Source: Megachile rotundata
Lineage: Eukaryota > Arthropoda > Insecta > Hymenoptera > Megachilidae
DNA length: 64,000 nucleotides
NCBI RefSeq assembly: GCF_050947335.1
Contig: NW_027473317.1
Location: 1,054,001 to 1,118,000 of the forward strand
Direction: 5' to 3'
A program made the translations under genes and the position numbers. Shown here in pieces: positions 28,501-41,100 of this stretch (the stretch's first letter is position 1; each line of letters begins with the position of its first letter). The notes below the pieces were generated by a model, which had not been told where the DNA came from, made no database searches, and worked only from the letters and a program-made list of their open reading frames with translations.

Positions 28501-29226
28501 ATGATTGTGATTGTATGACTGTGATTGTATGATTGTGATTGTATGATCGTGATTGTATGATCGTGATTGTATGATCGTGATTGCATGATTGTGATTGTAT
28601 GATTGTGATTATATGATTGTGATTTTATGATTGTGATTGTATGATTGTGATTGTAGGATTGTGATTGTATGATTTTAATTGTATGATTGTGATTGTATGA
28701 TTGTGATTGTATGATTGTGATTGTATGATTGTGGTTGTATGATTGTGATTGTATGATTGTGATTTTATGATATTGATTGTATGATTGTAATTGCATGACT
28801 GAGATTGTATGATTGTGATTGTATGATTGTGATTGTATGATTGTGATTGTATGATTGTGATTGTATGATTGTGATTGTATGATTGTGATTGTATGATTGT
28901 GATTGTATGATTGTGATTGTATGATTGTGATTGTATGATTGTGATTGTATGATAGTGATTGTGACATTGCGATTGTATGCTTCAGATTGTATGGTTGTGA
29001 TTGTATGATTGTGATTGTATGATTGTGATTGTATGATTGTGATTGTATGATTGTGATTGTATGATTGTGATTGTATGATTGTGATTGTATGATTGTGATT
29101 GTATGATTGTGATTGTATGATTGTGATTGTATGATTGTGATTGTATGATTGAGATTGAATGATTGGGATTGTATGATTGTGATTGTATGGTTGTGATTGT
29201 ATGATAGTGATTGTGACATTGCGATT
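25573..29226. repeat. 4.28-kb duplication, copy 2
   Basis: This segment is equal in length to 21,289-24,942 (261 monomers). I noticed only a few substitutions, for example GATG near 27,477 and GTAGGATTGTGATT near 28,651, where copy 1 has canonical monomers. After 29,226 a 448-bp insertion (29,227-29,674) interrupts collinearity. Copy 1 then resumes at offset 4,732 from 29,675. Confidence 0.88.
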
Positions 29227-29674
29227 GTATGATTGTGATTGTATGATTGTGATTGTATGATTGTGATTGTATGATTGTGATTGTATGATTTTAATTGTAT
29301 GATTGTGATTGTATGATTGCGATTGTAATATTGCGATTGTATGATTGTGATTGTATGATCGTGATTGTATGATCGTGATTGTATGATTGTGATTGTATGA
29401 TTGTGATTGTATGATTGTGACTATATGATTGTGATTGTATGATTGTGATTGTACGATAGTGATTGTGACATTGCGATTGTATGATTGCGATTGTATGATT
29501 GTGATTGTATGACTGCGATTGTATGATTGTGATTGTATGATTGTGATTGTATGATTGTGATTGTATGATTGTGATTGTATGATTGTGATTGTATGATTGA
29601 GATTGAATGATTGGGATTGTATGATTGTGATTGTATGGTTGTGATTGTATGATAGTGATTGTGACATTGCGATT
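29227..29674. repeat. 448-bp (32-monomer) insertion of array-derived sequence
   Basis: The segment lies between two GTGACATTGCGATT monomers (29,213-29,226 and 29,661-29,674) and shifts the duplication offset from 4,284 to 4,732. From 29,269 onward it matches 25,167-25,572 at offset 4,102, with the GATTTTAATT monomer at 25,181 and 29,283 and the GATTGAGATT monomer at 25,489 and 29,591. It is a copy of nearby satellite, not foreign DNA. Confidence 0.8.
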
Positions 29675-30948
29675 GTATGATTGTGATTGTATGATTGTGA
29701 TTGTATGATTGTGATTGTATGATTGTGATTGTATGATTGTGATTGTATGATTGTGATTGTATGATTGTGATTGTATGATTGTGATTGTATGCTTGTGATT
29801 GTATGATTGTGATTGTATGATTGTGATTGTATGATTGTGATTGTATGCTTGTGATTGTATGATTGTGAATGTATGATTGTGATTGTATGATTGTCATTGT
29901 ATGATTGTGATTGTATGATTTTAATTGTATGATTGTGATTGTATGATTGCGATTGTAATATTGCGATTGTATGATTGTGATTGTATGATCGTGATTGTGT
30001 GATCGTGATTGTATGATTGTGATTGTATGATTGTGATTGTATGATTGTGACTATATGATTGTGATTGTATGATTGTGATTGTACGATAGTGATTGTGACA
30101 TTGCGATTGTATGATTGCGATTGTATGATTGTGATTGTATGACTGCGATTGTATGATTGTGATTGTATGATTGTGATTGTATGATTGTGATTGTATGACT
30201 GTGTTAGTATGATTGTGATTGTATGATAGTGATTGTGATATTGCGATTGTATGATTGCGATTGTATGATTGCGATTGTATGATTGTGATTGCATGACTGT
30301 GATTGTATGATTGTGTTTGTATGATTGTGATTGTATGATTGTGATTGTATGATTGTCATTGTATGAATGTGATTGTATGACTTTTATAGTATGATTGTGA
30401 TTGTATGATTGTGATTGTATGATTGTGATTGTATGATTGTGATTGTATGATTGTGATTGTATGATTGTGATTGTATGACTGTGATTGTATGATTGTGATT
30501 GTATGATTGTGATTGTATGATTGTGATTGTATGATTGTGATTGTATGATTGTGATAGAATGATTGCGATTGTATGATTGCGATTGTATGATTGCGATTGT
30601 ATGATTGCGATTGTATGATTGTGATTGTATGATTGCGTTTGTATGATTGTGATTGTATGATTGTGATTGTATGATTGTGGTTGTATGATTGTGATTGTAT
30701 GATTGTGATTGTATGATTTTGATTGTATGATTGTGATTGCATGACTGAGATTGTATGATTGTGATTGTATGATTGTGATTGTATGATTGTGATTGTATGA
30801 TTGTGATTGTATGATTGTGATTGGATGATTGTGATTGTATGATTGTGATTGTATGATTGTGATTGTATGATTGTGATTGTATGATTGAGATTGAATGATT
30901 GGGATTGTATGATTGTGATTGTATGATTGTGATTGTATGATAGTGATT

Positions 30949-30976
30949 GTGACATTGCGATTGTGACATTGCGATT
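30949..30976. repeat. Doubled GTGACATTGCGATT monomer
   Basis: Two adjacent copies of the diverged monomer GTGACATTGCGATT lie at 30,949-30,962 and 30,963-30,976. Everywhere else I looked, this monomer occurs once, after a GATAGTGATT-type partner. It is a clean example of duplication of exactly one monomer. Confidence 0.85.
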
Positions 30977-33918
30977 GTATGCTTCAGATTGTATGGTTGT
31001 GATTGTATGATTGTGATTGTATGATTGTGATTGTATGATTGTGGTTGTATGATTGTGATTGTATGATTGTGATTGTATGATTGTGATTGTATGATTGTGA
31101 TTGTATGATTGAGATTGAATGATTGGGATTGCATGATTGTGATTGTATGGTTGTGATTGTATGATAGTGATTGTGACATTGCGATTGTATGATTGTGATT
31201 GTATGATTGTGATTGTATGATTGTGATTGTATGATTGTGATTGTATGATTGTGATTGTATGCTTGTGATTGTATGATTGTGATTGTATGATTGTGATTGT
31301 ATGATTGTGATTGTATGATTGTGATTGTATGATTGTGATTGTATGATTGTGATTGTATGATTGTGATTGTATGATTGTGATTGTATGATTGTGATTGTAT
31401 GATTGTGATTGTATGATTGTGATTGTATGATTGTGATTGTATGATTGTGATTGTATGATTGTGATTGTATGATTGTGATTGTATGATTGTGATTGTATGA
31501 TTGTGATTGTATGATTGTGTTTGTATGATTGTGATTGTATGATTGTGATTGTATGATTGTCATTGTATGAATGTGATTGTATGACTTTTATAGTATGATT
31601 GTGATTGTATGATTGTGATTGTATGATTGTGATTGTATGATTGTGATTGTATGATTGTGATTGTATGATTGTGGTTGTATGATTGTGATTGTATGATTGT
31701 GATTGGATGATTGTGATTGTATGATTGTGATTGTATGATTGTGATTGTATGATTGTGATAGAATGATTGCGATTGTATGATTGCGATTGTATGATTGCGA
31801 TTGTATGATTGCGATTGTATGATTGTGATTGTATGATTGCGTTTGTATGATTGCGATTGTATGATTGTCATTGTATGATTTTGATTGTATGATTGTGATT
31901 GTATGATCGTGATTGTATGATCGTGATTGTATGATCGTGATTGCATGATTGTGATTGTATGATTGTGATTATATGATTGTGATTGTATGATTGTGATTGT
32001 ATGATTGTGATTGTATGATTGTGATTGTATGATTGTGATTGTATGATTGTCATTGTATGATTGTGATTGTATGATTTTAATTGTATGATTGTGATTGTAT
32101 GATTGCGATTGTAATATTGCGATTGTATGATTGTGATTGTATGATCGTGATTGTATGATCGTGATTGTATGATTGTGATTGTATGATTGTGATTGTATGA
32201 TTGTGACTATATGATTGTGATTGTATGATTGTGGTTGTACGATAGTGATTGTGACATTGCGATTGTATGATTGCGATTGTATGATTGTGATTGTATGACT
32301 GCGATTGTATGATTGTGATTGTATGATTGTGATTGTATGATTGTGATTGTATGACTGTGTTAGTATGATTGTGATTGTATGATAGTGATTGTGATATTGC
32401 GATTGTATGATTGCGATTGTATGATTGTGATTGCATGACTGTGATTGTATGATTGTGTTTGTATGATTGTGATTGTATGATTGTGATTGTATGATTGTCA
32501 TTGTATGAATGTGATTGTATGACTTTTATAGTATGATTGTGATTGTATGATTGTGATTGTATGATTGTGATTGTATGATTGTGATTGTATGATTGTGATT
32601 GTATGATTGTGATTGTATGATTGTGATTGTATGATTGTGATTGTATGATTGTGATTGTATGATTGTGATAGAATGATTGCGATTGTATGATTGCGATTGT
32701 ATGATTGCGATTGTATGATTGTGATTGTATGACTGTGATTGTATGATTGTGATTGTATGATCGTGATTGTATGATCGTGATTGTATGATCGTGATTGCAT
32801 GATTGTGATTGTATGATTGTGATTATATGATTGTGATTTTATGATTGTGATTGTATGATTGTGATTGTATGATTGTGATTGTATGATTTTAATTGTATGA
32901 TTGTGATTGTATGATTGTGATTGTATGATTGTGATTGTATGATTGTGGTTGTATGATTGTGATTGTATGATTGTGATTTTATGATATTGATTGTATGATT
33001 GTGATTGCATGACTGAGATTGTATGATTGTGATTGTATGATTGTGATTGTATGATTGTGATTGTATGATTGTGATTGTATGATAGTGATTGTGACATTGC
33101 GATTGTATGCTTCAGATTGTATGGTTGTGATTGTATGATTGTGATTGTATGATTGTGATTGTATGATTGTGATTGTACGATAGTGATTGTGACATTGCGA
33201 TTGTATGATTGCAATTGTATGATTGTGATTGTATGACTGCGATTGTATGATTGTGATTGTATGATTGTGATTGTATGACTGTGTTAGTATGATTGTGATT
33301 GTATGATAGTGATTGTGATATTGCGATTGTATGATTGCGATTGTATGATTGTGATTGCATGACTGTGATTGTATGATTGTGTTTGTATGATTGTGATTGT
33401 ATGATTGTGATTGTATGATTGTCATTGTATGAATGTGATTGTATGACTTTTATAGTATGATTGTGATTGTATGATTGTGATTGTATGATTGTGATTGTAT
33501 GATTGTGATTGTATGATTGTGATTGTATGATTGTGATTGTATGATTGTGATTGTATGATTGTGATTGTATGATTGTGATTGTATGATTGTGATTGTATGA
33601 TTGTGATTGTATGATTGTGATTGTATGATTGTGATAGAATGATTGCGATTGTATGATTGCGATTGTATGATTGCGATTGTATGATTGCGATTGTATGATT
33701 GTGATTGTATGATTGCGTTTGTATGATTGCGATTGTATGATTGTCATTGTATGATTTTGATTGTATGATTGTGATTGTATGATCGTGATTGTATGATCGT
33801 GATTGTATGATCGTGATTGCATGATCGTGATTGCATGATTGTGATTGTATGATTGTGATTATATGATTGTGATTGTATGATTGTGATTGTATGATTGTGA
33901 TTGTATGATTGTGATTGT

Positions 33919-36900
33919 ATGATTTTAATTGTATGATTGTGATTGTATGATTGTGATTGTATGATTGTGGTTGTATGATTGTGATTGTATGATTGTGATT
34001 GTATGATTTTGATTGTATGATTGTGATTGCATGACTGAGATTGTATGATTGTGATTGTATGATTGTGATTGTATGATTGTGATTGTATGATTGTAATTGT
34101 ATGATTTTGATTGTATGATTGTGATTGTATGATTGTGATTGTATGATTGTGATTGTATGATTGTGATTGTATGATTGAGATTGAATGATTGGGATTGTAT
34201 GATTGTGATTGTATGATTGTGATTGTATGATAGTGATTGTGACATTGCGATTGTATGCTTCAGATTGTATGGTTGTGATTGTATGATTGTGATTGTATGA
34301 TTGTGATTGTATGATTGTGATTGTATGATTGTGATTGTATGATTGTGATTGTATGATTGTGATTGTATGATTGTGATTGTATGATTGTGATTGTATGATT
34401 GTGATTGTATGATTGTGATTGTATGATTGAGATTGAATGATTGGGATTGTATGATTGTGATTGTATGATTGTGATTGTATGATAGTGATTGTGACATTGC
34501 GATTGTATGGTTGTGATTGTATGATTGCGTTTGTATGATTGCGATTGTATGATTGTCATTGTATGATTTTGATTGTATGATTGTGATTGTATGATCGTGA
34601 TTGTATGATCGTGATTGTATGATTGTGATTGCATGATTGTGATTGTATGATTGTGATTGTATGATTGTGATTGTATGATTTCAATTGTATAGTTGGGATT
34701 GTATGATTGTGATTGTATGATTGGGATTGTATGATTGTGATTGTATGATTGTGGTTGTATGTTTGAGATTGAATGATTGGGATTGTATGATTGTGATTGT
34801 GTGATTGTGATTGTATGATTGTGATGGTATGATTGTGATTGTATGATTGTGATTGTATGATTGTGATTGTATGATTGTGATTGTATGATTGTGATTGTAT
34901 GATTGTGATTGTATGATTGTGATAGAATGATTGCGATTGTATGATTGCGATTGTATGATTGCGATTGTATGATTGTGATTGTATGATTGCGTTTGTATGA
35001 TTGCGATTGTATGATTGTCATTGTATGATTGTGATTGTATGATTGTGATTCTATGATCGTGATTGTATGATCGTGATTGTATGATCGTGATTGTATGATC
35101 GTGATTGTATGATCGTGATTGTATGATCGTGATTGTATGATTGTGATTGTATGACTGTGATTGTATAATAGTGATTGTGACATTGCGATTGTATGATTGC
35201 GATTGTATGATTGTGATTGTATGACTGTGATTGTGTGATTGTGATAGTAAGATTGTGATTGTATGATTGTGATTGTATGATTGCGATTGTATGATAGTGA
35301 TTGTGACATTGCGATTGTATGATTGCGATTGTATGATTGTGATTGTATGATTGTGATTGTATGATTGTGATTGTATGATTGTGATTGTATGATTGTGATT
35401 GTATGATTGTGATTGTATGATTTTAATTGTATGATTGTGATTGTATGATTGTGATTGTATGATTGCGACTGTATGATTGTGATTGTATGATTTTGATTGT
35501 ATGATAGTGATTGCATGATTGTGATTATATGATTGTGATTGTATGATTGTGATTGCATGATTGTGATTGTATGATCGTCATTGTATGATTGTGATTGTAT
35601 GATTGTGATTGTATGACTGTGATTGTATAATAGTGATTGTGACATTGCGATTGTATGATTGTGACTGTATGATTGTGATTGTATGATCGTGATTGTATGA
35701 TCGTGATTGTATGATTGTGATTGTATGACTGTGATTGTATAATAGTGATTAAGACATTGCGATTGTATGATTGCGATTGTATGATTGTGATTGTATGAGT
35801 GTGATTGTGTGATTGTGATAGTAAGATTGTGATTGTATGATTGTGATTGTATGATTGCGATTGTATGATAGTGATTGTGACATTGCGATTGTATGATTGC
35901 GACTGTATGATTGTGATTGTATGATTGTGATTGTATGATTGTGATTGTATGATTGTGATTGTATGATTGTGATTGTATGATTGTGATTGTATGATTGTGA
36001 TTGTATGATTGCGACTGTATGATTGTGATTGTATGATTGTGTTGGTATGATTGTGATTGAATGATTGTGATTGTATGATTGTCATTGTATGAATGTGATT
36101 GTATGACTGTGATTGTATGATTGTGATAGTAAGATTGTGATTGTATGATTGTGATTGTATGATTGTGATTGTATGATTGTGATTGTATGATTGTGATTGT
36201 ATGATTGTGATTGTATGATTTTATTTGTATGATTGTGATTGTATGATTGTGATTGTATGATTGTGTTTGTATGATTTTGATTGTATGATTGTGATTGCAT
36301 GATTGAGATTGTATGATTGTGATTGTATGATCGTGATTGTATGATTGTGATTATATGATTGTGATTGTATGATCGCGTTTGTATGATTGTGATTGTATGA
36401 TTGTGATTGTATGATTGTGATTGTATGATCGTGATTGTATGATCGTGATTGTATGATCGTGATTGTATGATCGTGATTGTGGGATTGTGATTGTATGATT
36501 GTGATTGTATGACTGTGATTGTATAATAGTGATTGTGACATTGCGATTGTGTGATTGCGATTGTATGATTGTGATTGTATGACTGTGATTGTATGATTGT
36601 GATAGTAAGATTGTGATTGTATGATTGTGATTGTATGATTGTGATTGTATGATAGTGATTGTGACATTGTGATTGTATGATTGTGATTGTATGATTTTAT
36701 TTGTATGATTGTGATTGTATGATTGTGATTGTATGATTGTGATTGTATGATCGTGATTGTATGATCGTGATTGTATGATCGTGATTGTATGATCGTGATT
36801 GTATGATCGTGATTGTAGGATTGTGATTGTATGACTGTGATTGTATAATAGTGATTGTGACATTGCGATTGTATGATTGCGATTGTATGATTGTGATTGT

Positions 36901-38186
36901 ATGACTGTGATTGTATGATTGTGATAGTAAGATTGTGATTGTATGATTGTGATTGTATGATTGTGATTGTATGATTGTGATTGTGACATTGTGATTGTAT
37001 GATTGCGAATGTATGATTGTGATTGTATGATTGTGATTGTATGATTGTGATTGTATGACTTTAATTGTATGATTGTGATTGTATGATTGTGATTGTATGA
37101 TTGCGTCTGTATGATTGTGATTGTATGATTGTGATTGTATGATTGTGATTATATGATTGTGATTGTATGATTTTAATTGTATGATTGTGATTGTATGATT
37201 GTGATTGTATGATTTTAATTGTATGATTGTGATTGTATGATTGTGATTGAATGATTGTGATTGTATGATTGTGATTGTATGATTGTGATTGTATGATTGT
37301 GATTGTATGATTGTGATTGTATGATTTTGATTGTATGATTGTGATTGCATGACTGAGATTGTATGATTGTGATTGTATGATTGTGATTGTATGATTGTGA
37401 TTGTATGATTGTGATTGTATGATTGTGATTGTATGATTGTGATTGTATGATTGTGATTGTATGATTGTGATTGTATGATTGTAATTGTATGATTGAGATT
37501 GAATGATTGGGATTGTATGATTGTGATTGTATGATTGTGATTGTATGATAGTGATTATGACATTGCGATTGTTTGATTCAGATTGTATGGTTGTGATTGT
37601 ATGATTGTGATTGTATGATTGTGATTGTATGGTTGTGATTGTATGATTGTGATTGTATGATTGTGATTGTATGATTGTGATTGTATGATTGTGATTGTAT
37701 GATTGTGATTGTATGATTGTGATTGTATGATTGTGATTGTATGATTTTAATTGTATGATTGTGATTGCATGATTGTGATTTTATGATTGCGACTGTGTGA
37801 TTGTGATTGTATGATTTTGATTGTATGATTGTGATTACATGATTGTGATTGCATGATTGCGACTGTATGATTGTGATTGTATGATTTTGATTGTATGATT
37901 GTGATTGTATGATTGTGATTGTATGATCGTGATTGTATGATTGTGATTGCATGATTGTGATTGTATGATTGTGATTGTATGATTGTGATTGTATGATTGT
38001 GATTATATGATTGTGATTGTATGATTGTGATTGTATGACTGTGATTGTATAATAGTGATTGTGACATTGCGATTGTATGATTGCGATTGTATGATTGTGA
38101 TTGTATGATTGTGATTGTATGATTGTGATTGTATGATTGTGATTGTATGATTATGATTGTATGATTGTGATTGTATGATTGTGATT
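33919..38186. repeat. Mixed B and C domain left of the long higher-order unit
   Basis: This gene-free stretch holds C-like segments (GATTGAGATT, GATTCAGATT, GATTGGGATT runs) and a GATCGTGATT run after the CTATGATCG monomer near 35,050. It also has the AAGACATTGCGATT monomer at 35,751 and a B cassette pair at 36,213 and 36,689 (476 bp apart). At 34,505 the GTATGGTTGTGATT monomer directly follows GTGACATTGCGATT. In sister copies at 6,827 and 45,355 a GATTCAGATT monomer stands between them, so one monomer is missing here. From about 37,560 the segment has C cassette left-flank sequence leading into 38,187. Confidence 0.78.
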
Positions 38187-41100
38187 GTATGATTGTGATC
38201 GTATGATTGTGATAGAATGATTGCGATTGTATGATTGCGATTGTATGATTGCGATTGTATGATTGCGATTGTATGATTGTGATTGTATGATTGCATTTGT
38301 ATGATTGCGATTGTATGATTGTCATTGTATGATTTTGATTGTATGATTGTGATTGTATGATCGTGATTGTATGATCGTGATTGTATGATTGTGATTGCAT
38401 GATTGTGATTGTATGATTGTGATTGTATGATTGTGATTGTATGATTTTAATTGTATAATTGGGATTGTATGATTGGGATTGTATGATTGGGATTGTATGA
38501 TTGTGATTGTATGATTGTGGTTGTATGTTTGAGATTGAATGATTGGGATTGTATGATTGTGATCGTGTGATTGTGATTGTATGATTGTGATTGAATGATT
38601 GGGATTGTATGATTGTGATTGTATGATTGTGATTGTATGATTGTGATTGTATGATTGTGATTGTATGATTGTGGTTGTATGTTTGAGATTGAATGATTGG
38701 GATTGTATGATTGTGATCGTGTGATTGTGATTGTATGATTGTGATGGTATGATTGTGATTGTATGATTGTGATTGTATGATTGTGATTGTATGATTGTGA
38801 TTGTATGATTGTGATTGTATGATTGTGATTGTATGATTGTGATAGAATGATTGCGATTGTATGATTGCGATTGTATGATTGCGATTGTATGATTGTGATT
38901 GTATGATTGCGTTTGTATGATTGCGATTGTATGATTGTCATTGTATGATTGTGATTGTATGATTGTGATTCTATGATCGTGATTGTATGATCGTGATTGT
39001 ATGATCGTGATTGTATGATCGTGATTGTATGATCGTGATTGTATGATCGTGATTGTATGATTGTGATTGTATGACTGTGATTGTATAATAGTGATTGTGA
39101 CATTGCGATTGTATGATTGCGATTGTATGATTGTGATTGTATGACTGTGATTGTGTGATTGTGATAGTAAGATTGTGTTTGTATGATTGTGATTGTATGA
39201 TTGCGATTGTATGATAGTGATTGTGACATTGCGATTGTATGATTGCGATTGTATGATTGTGATTGTATGATTGTGATTGTATGATTGTGATTGTATGATT
39301 GTGATTGTATGATTGTGATTGTATGATTTTAATTGTATGATTGTGATTGTATGATTGTGATTGTATGATTGCGACTGTATGATTGTGATTGTATGATTTT
39401 GATTGTATGATAGTGATTGCATGATTGTGATTATATGATTGTGATTGTATGATTGTGATTGCATGATTGTGATTGTATGATCGTCATTGTATGATTGTGA
39501 TTGTATGATTGTGATTGTATGACTGTGATTGTATAATAGTGATTGTGACATTGCGATTGTATGATTGTGACTGTATGATTGTGATTGTATGATCGTGATT
39601 GTATGATCGTGATTGTATGATCGTGTTTGTATGATTGTGATTGTATGACTGTGATTGTATAATAGTGATTAAGACATTGCGATTGTATGATTGCGATTGT
39701 ATGATTGTGATTGTATGACAGTGATTGTGTGATTGTGATAGTAAGATTGTGATTGTATGATTGTGATTGTATGATTGCGATTGTATGATAGTGATTGTGA
39801 CATTGCGATTGTATGATTGCGACTGTATGATTGTGATTGTATGATTGTGATTGTATGATTGTGATTGTATGATTGTGATTGTATGATTGTGATTGTATGA
39901 TTGTGATTGTATGATTGTGATTGTATGATTGCGACTGTATGATTGTGATTGTATGATTGTGTTTGTATGATTGTGATTGTATGATTGTGATTGTATGATT
40001 GTCATTGTATGAATGTGATTGTATGACTGTGATTGTATGATTGTGATAGTAAGATTGTGATTGTATGATTGTGATTGTATGATTGTGATTGTATGATTGT
40101 GATTGTATGATTGTGATTGTATGATTTTATTTGTATGATTGTGATTGTATGATTGTGATTGTATGATTGTGATTGTATGATTGTGATTGTATGATTTTGA
40201 TTGTATGATTGTGATTGCATGATTGAGATTGTATGATTGTGATTGTATGATCGTGATTGTATGATTGTGATTATATGATTGTGATTGTATGATCGCGTTT
40301 GTATGATTGTGATTGTATGATTGTGATTGTATGATTGTGATTATATGATCGTGATTGTATGATCGTGATTGTATGATCGTGATTGTATGATCGTGATTGT
40401 AGGATTGTGATTGTATGATTGTGATTGTATGACTGTGATTGTATAATAGTGATTGTGACATTGCGATTGTATGATTGCGATTGTATGATTGTGATTGTAT
40501 GACTGTGATTGTATGATTGTGATAGTAAGATTGTGATTGTATGATTGTGATTGTATGATTGTGATTGTATGATAGTGATTGTGACATTGTGATTGTATGA
40601 TTGTGATTGTATGATTGTGATTGTATGATTTTATTTGTATGATTGTGATTGTATGATTGTGATTGTATGATTGTGATTGTATGATTTTGATTGTATGATT
40701 GTGATTGCACGATTGAGATTGTATGACTGTGATTGTATGATCGTGATTGTATGATTGTGATTCTATGATTGTGATTGTATGATCGCGTTTGTATGATTGT
40801 GATTGTATGATTGTGATTGTATGATTGTGATTGTATGATCGTGATTGTATGATCGTGATTGTATGATCGTGATTGTATGATCGTGATTGTAGGATTGTGA
40901 TTGTATGATTGTGATTGTATGACTGTGATTGTATAATAGTGATTGTGACATTGCGATTGTATGATTGCGATTGTATGATTGTGATTGTATGACTGTGATT
41001 GTATGATTGTGATAGTAAGATTGTGATTGTATGATTGTGGTTGTATGATTGTGATTGTATGATAGTGATTGTGACATTGTGATTGTATGATTGCGAATGT

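Larger units (their letters stand above)
21275..33918. repeat. Type A cassette domain, second block
   Basis: This is gene-free satellite carrying ten more copies of the GTATGACTTTTATA monomer, at 21,401, 23,081, 23,991, 25,685, 27,379, 28,289, 30,375, 31,579, 32,517 and 33,441. Neighbouring spacings repeat as 1,680 or 1,694 and 910 bp because of the internal 4.28-kb duplication. The later spacings are 2,086, 1,204, 938 and 924 bp. I find no such monomer between 5,777 and 21,400 or after 33,455. The domain limits are approximate, placed at the first shared cassette and at the GATTTTAATT monomer at 33,919. Confidence 0.8.

Noticed and set aside
28765..31563. Minus-strand open frame of 932 codons, and dozens of similar ones elsewhere, with SYNHNHTITIIQ-type repeats
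   Set aside because: The canonical repeat has no stop on that strand in any frame, so long open frames are inevitable. They overlap each other in different frames, start at arbitrary variant monomers, have no non-repetitive part and show no promoter or splice context. None is reported as a gene.
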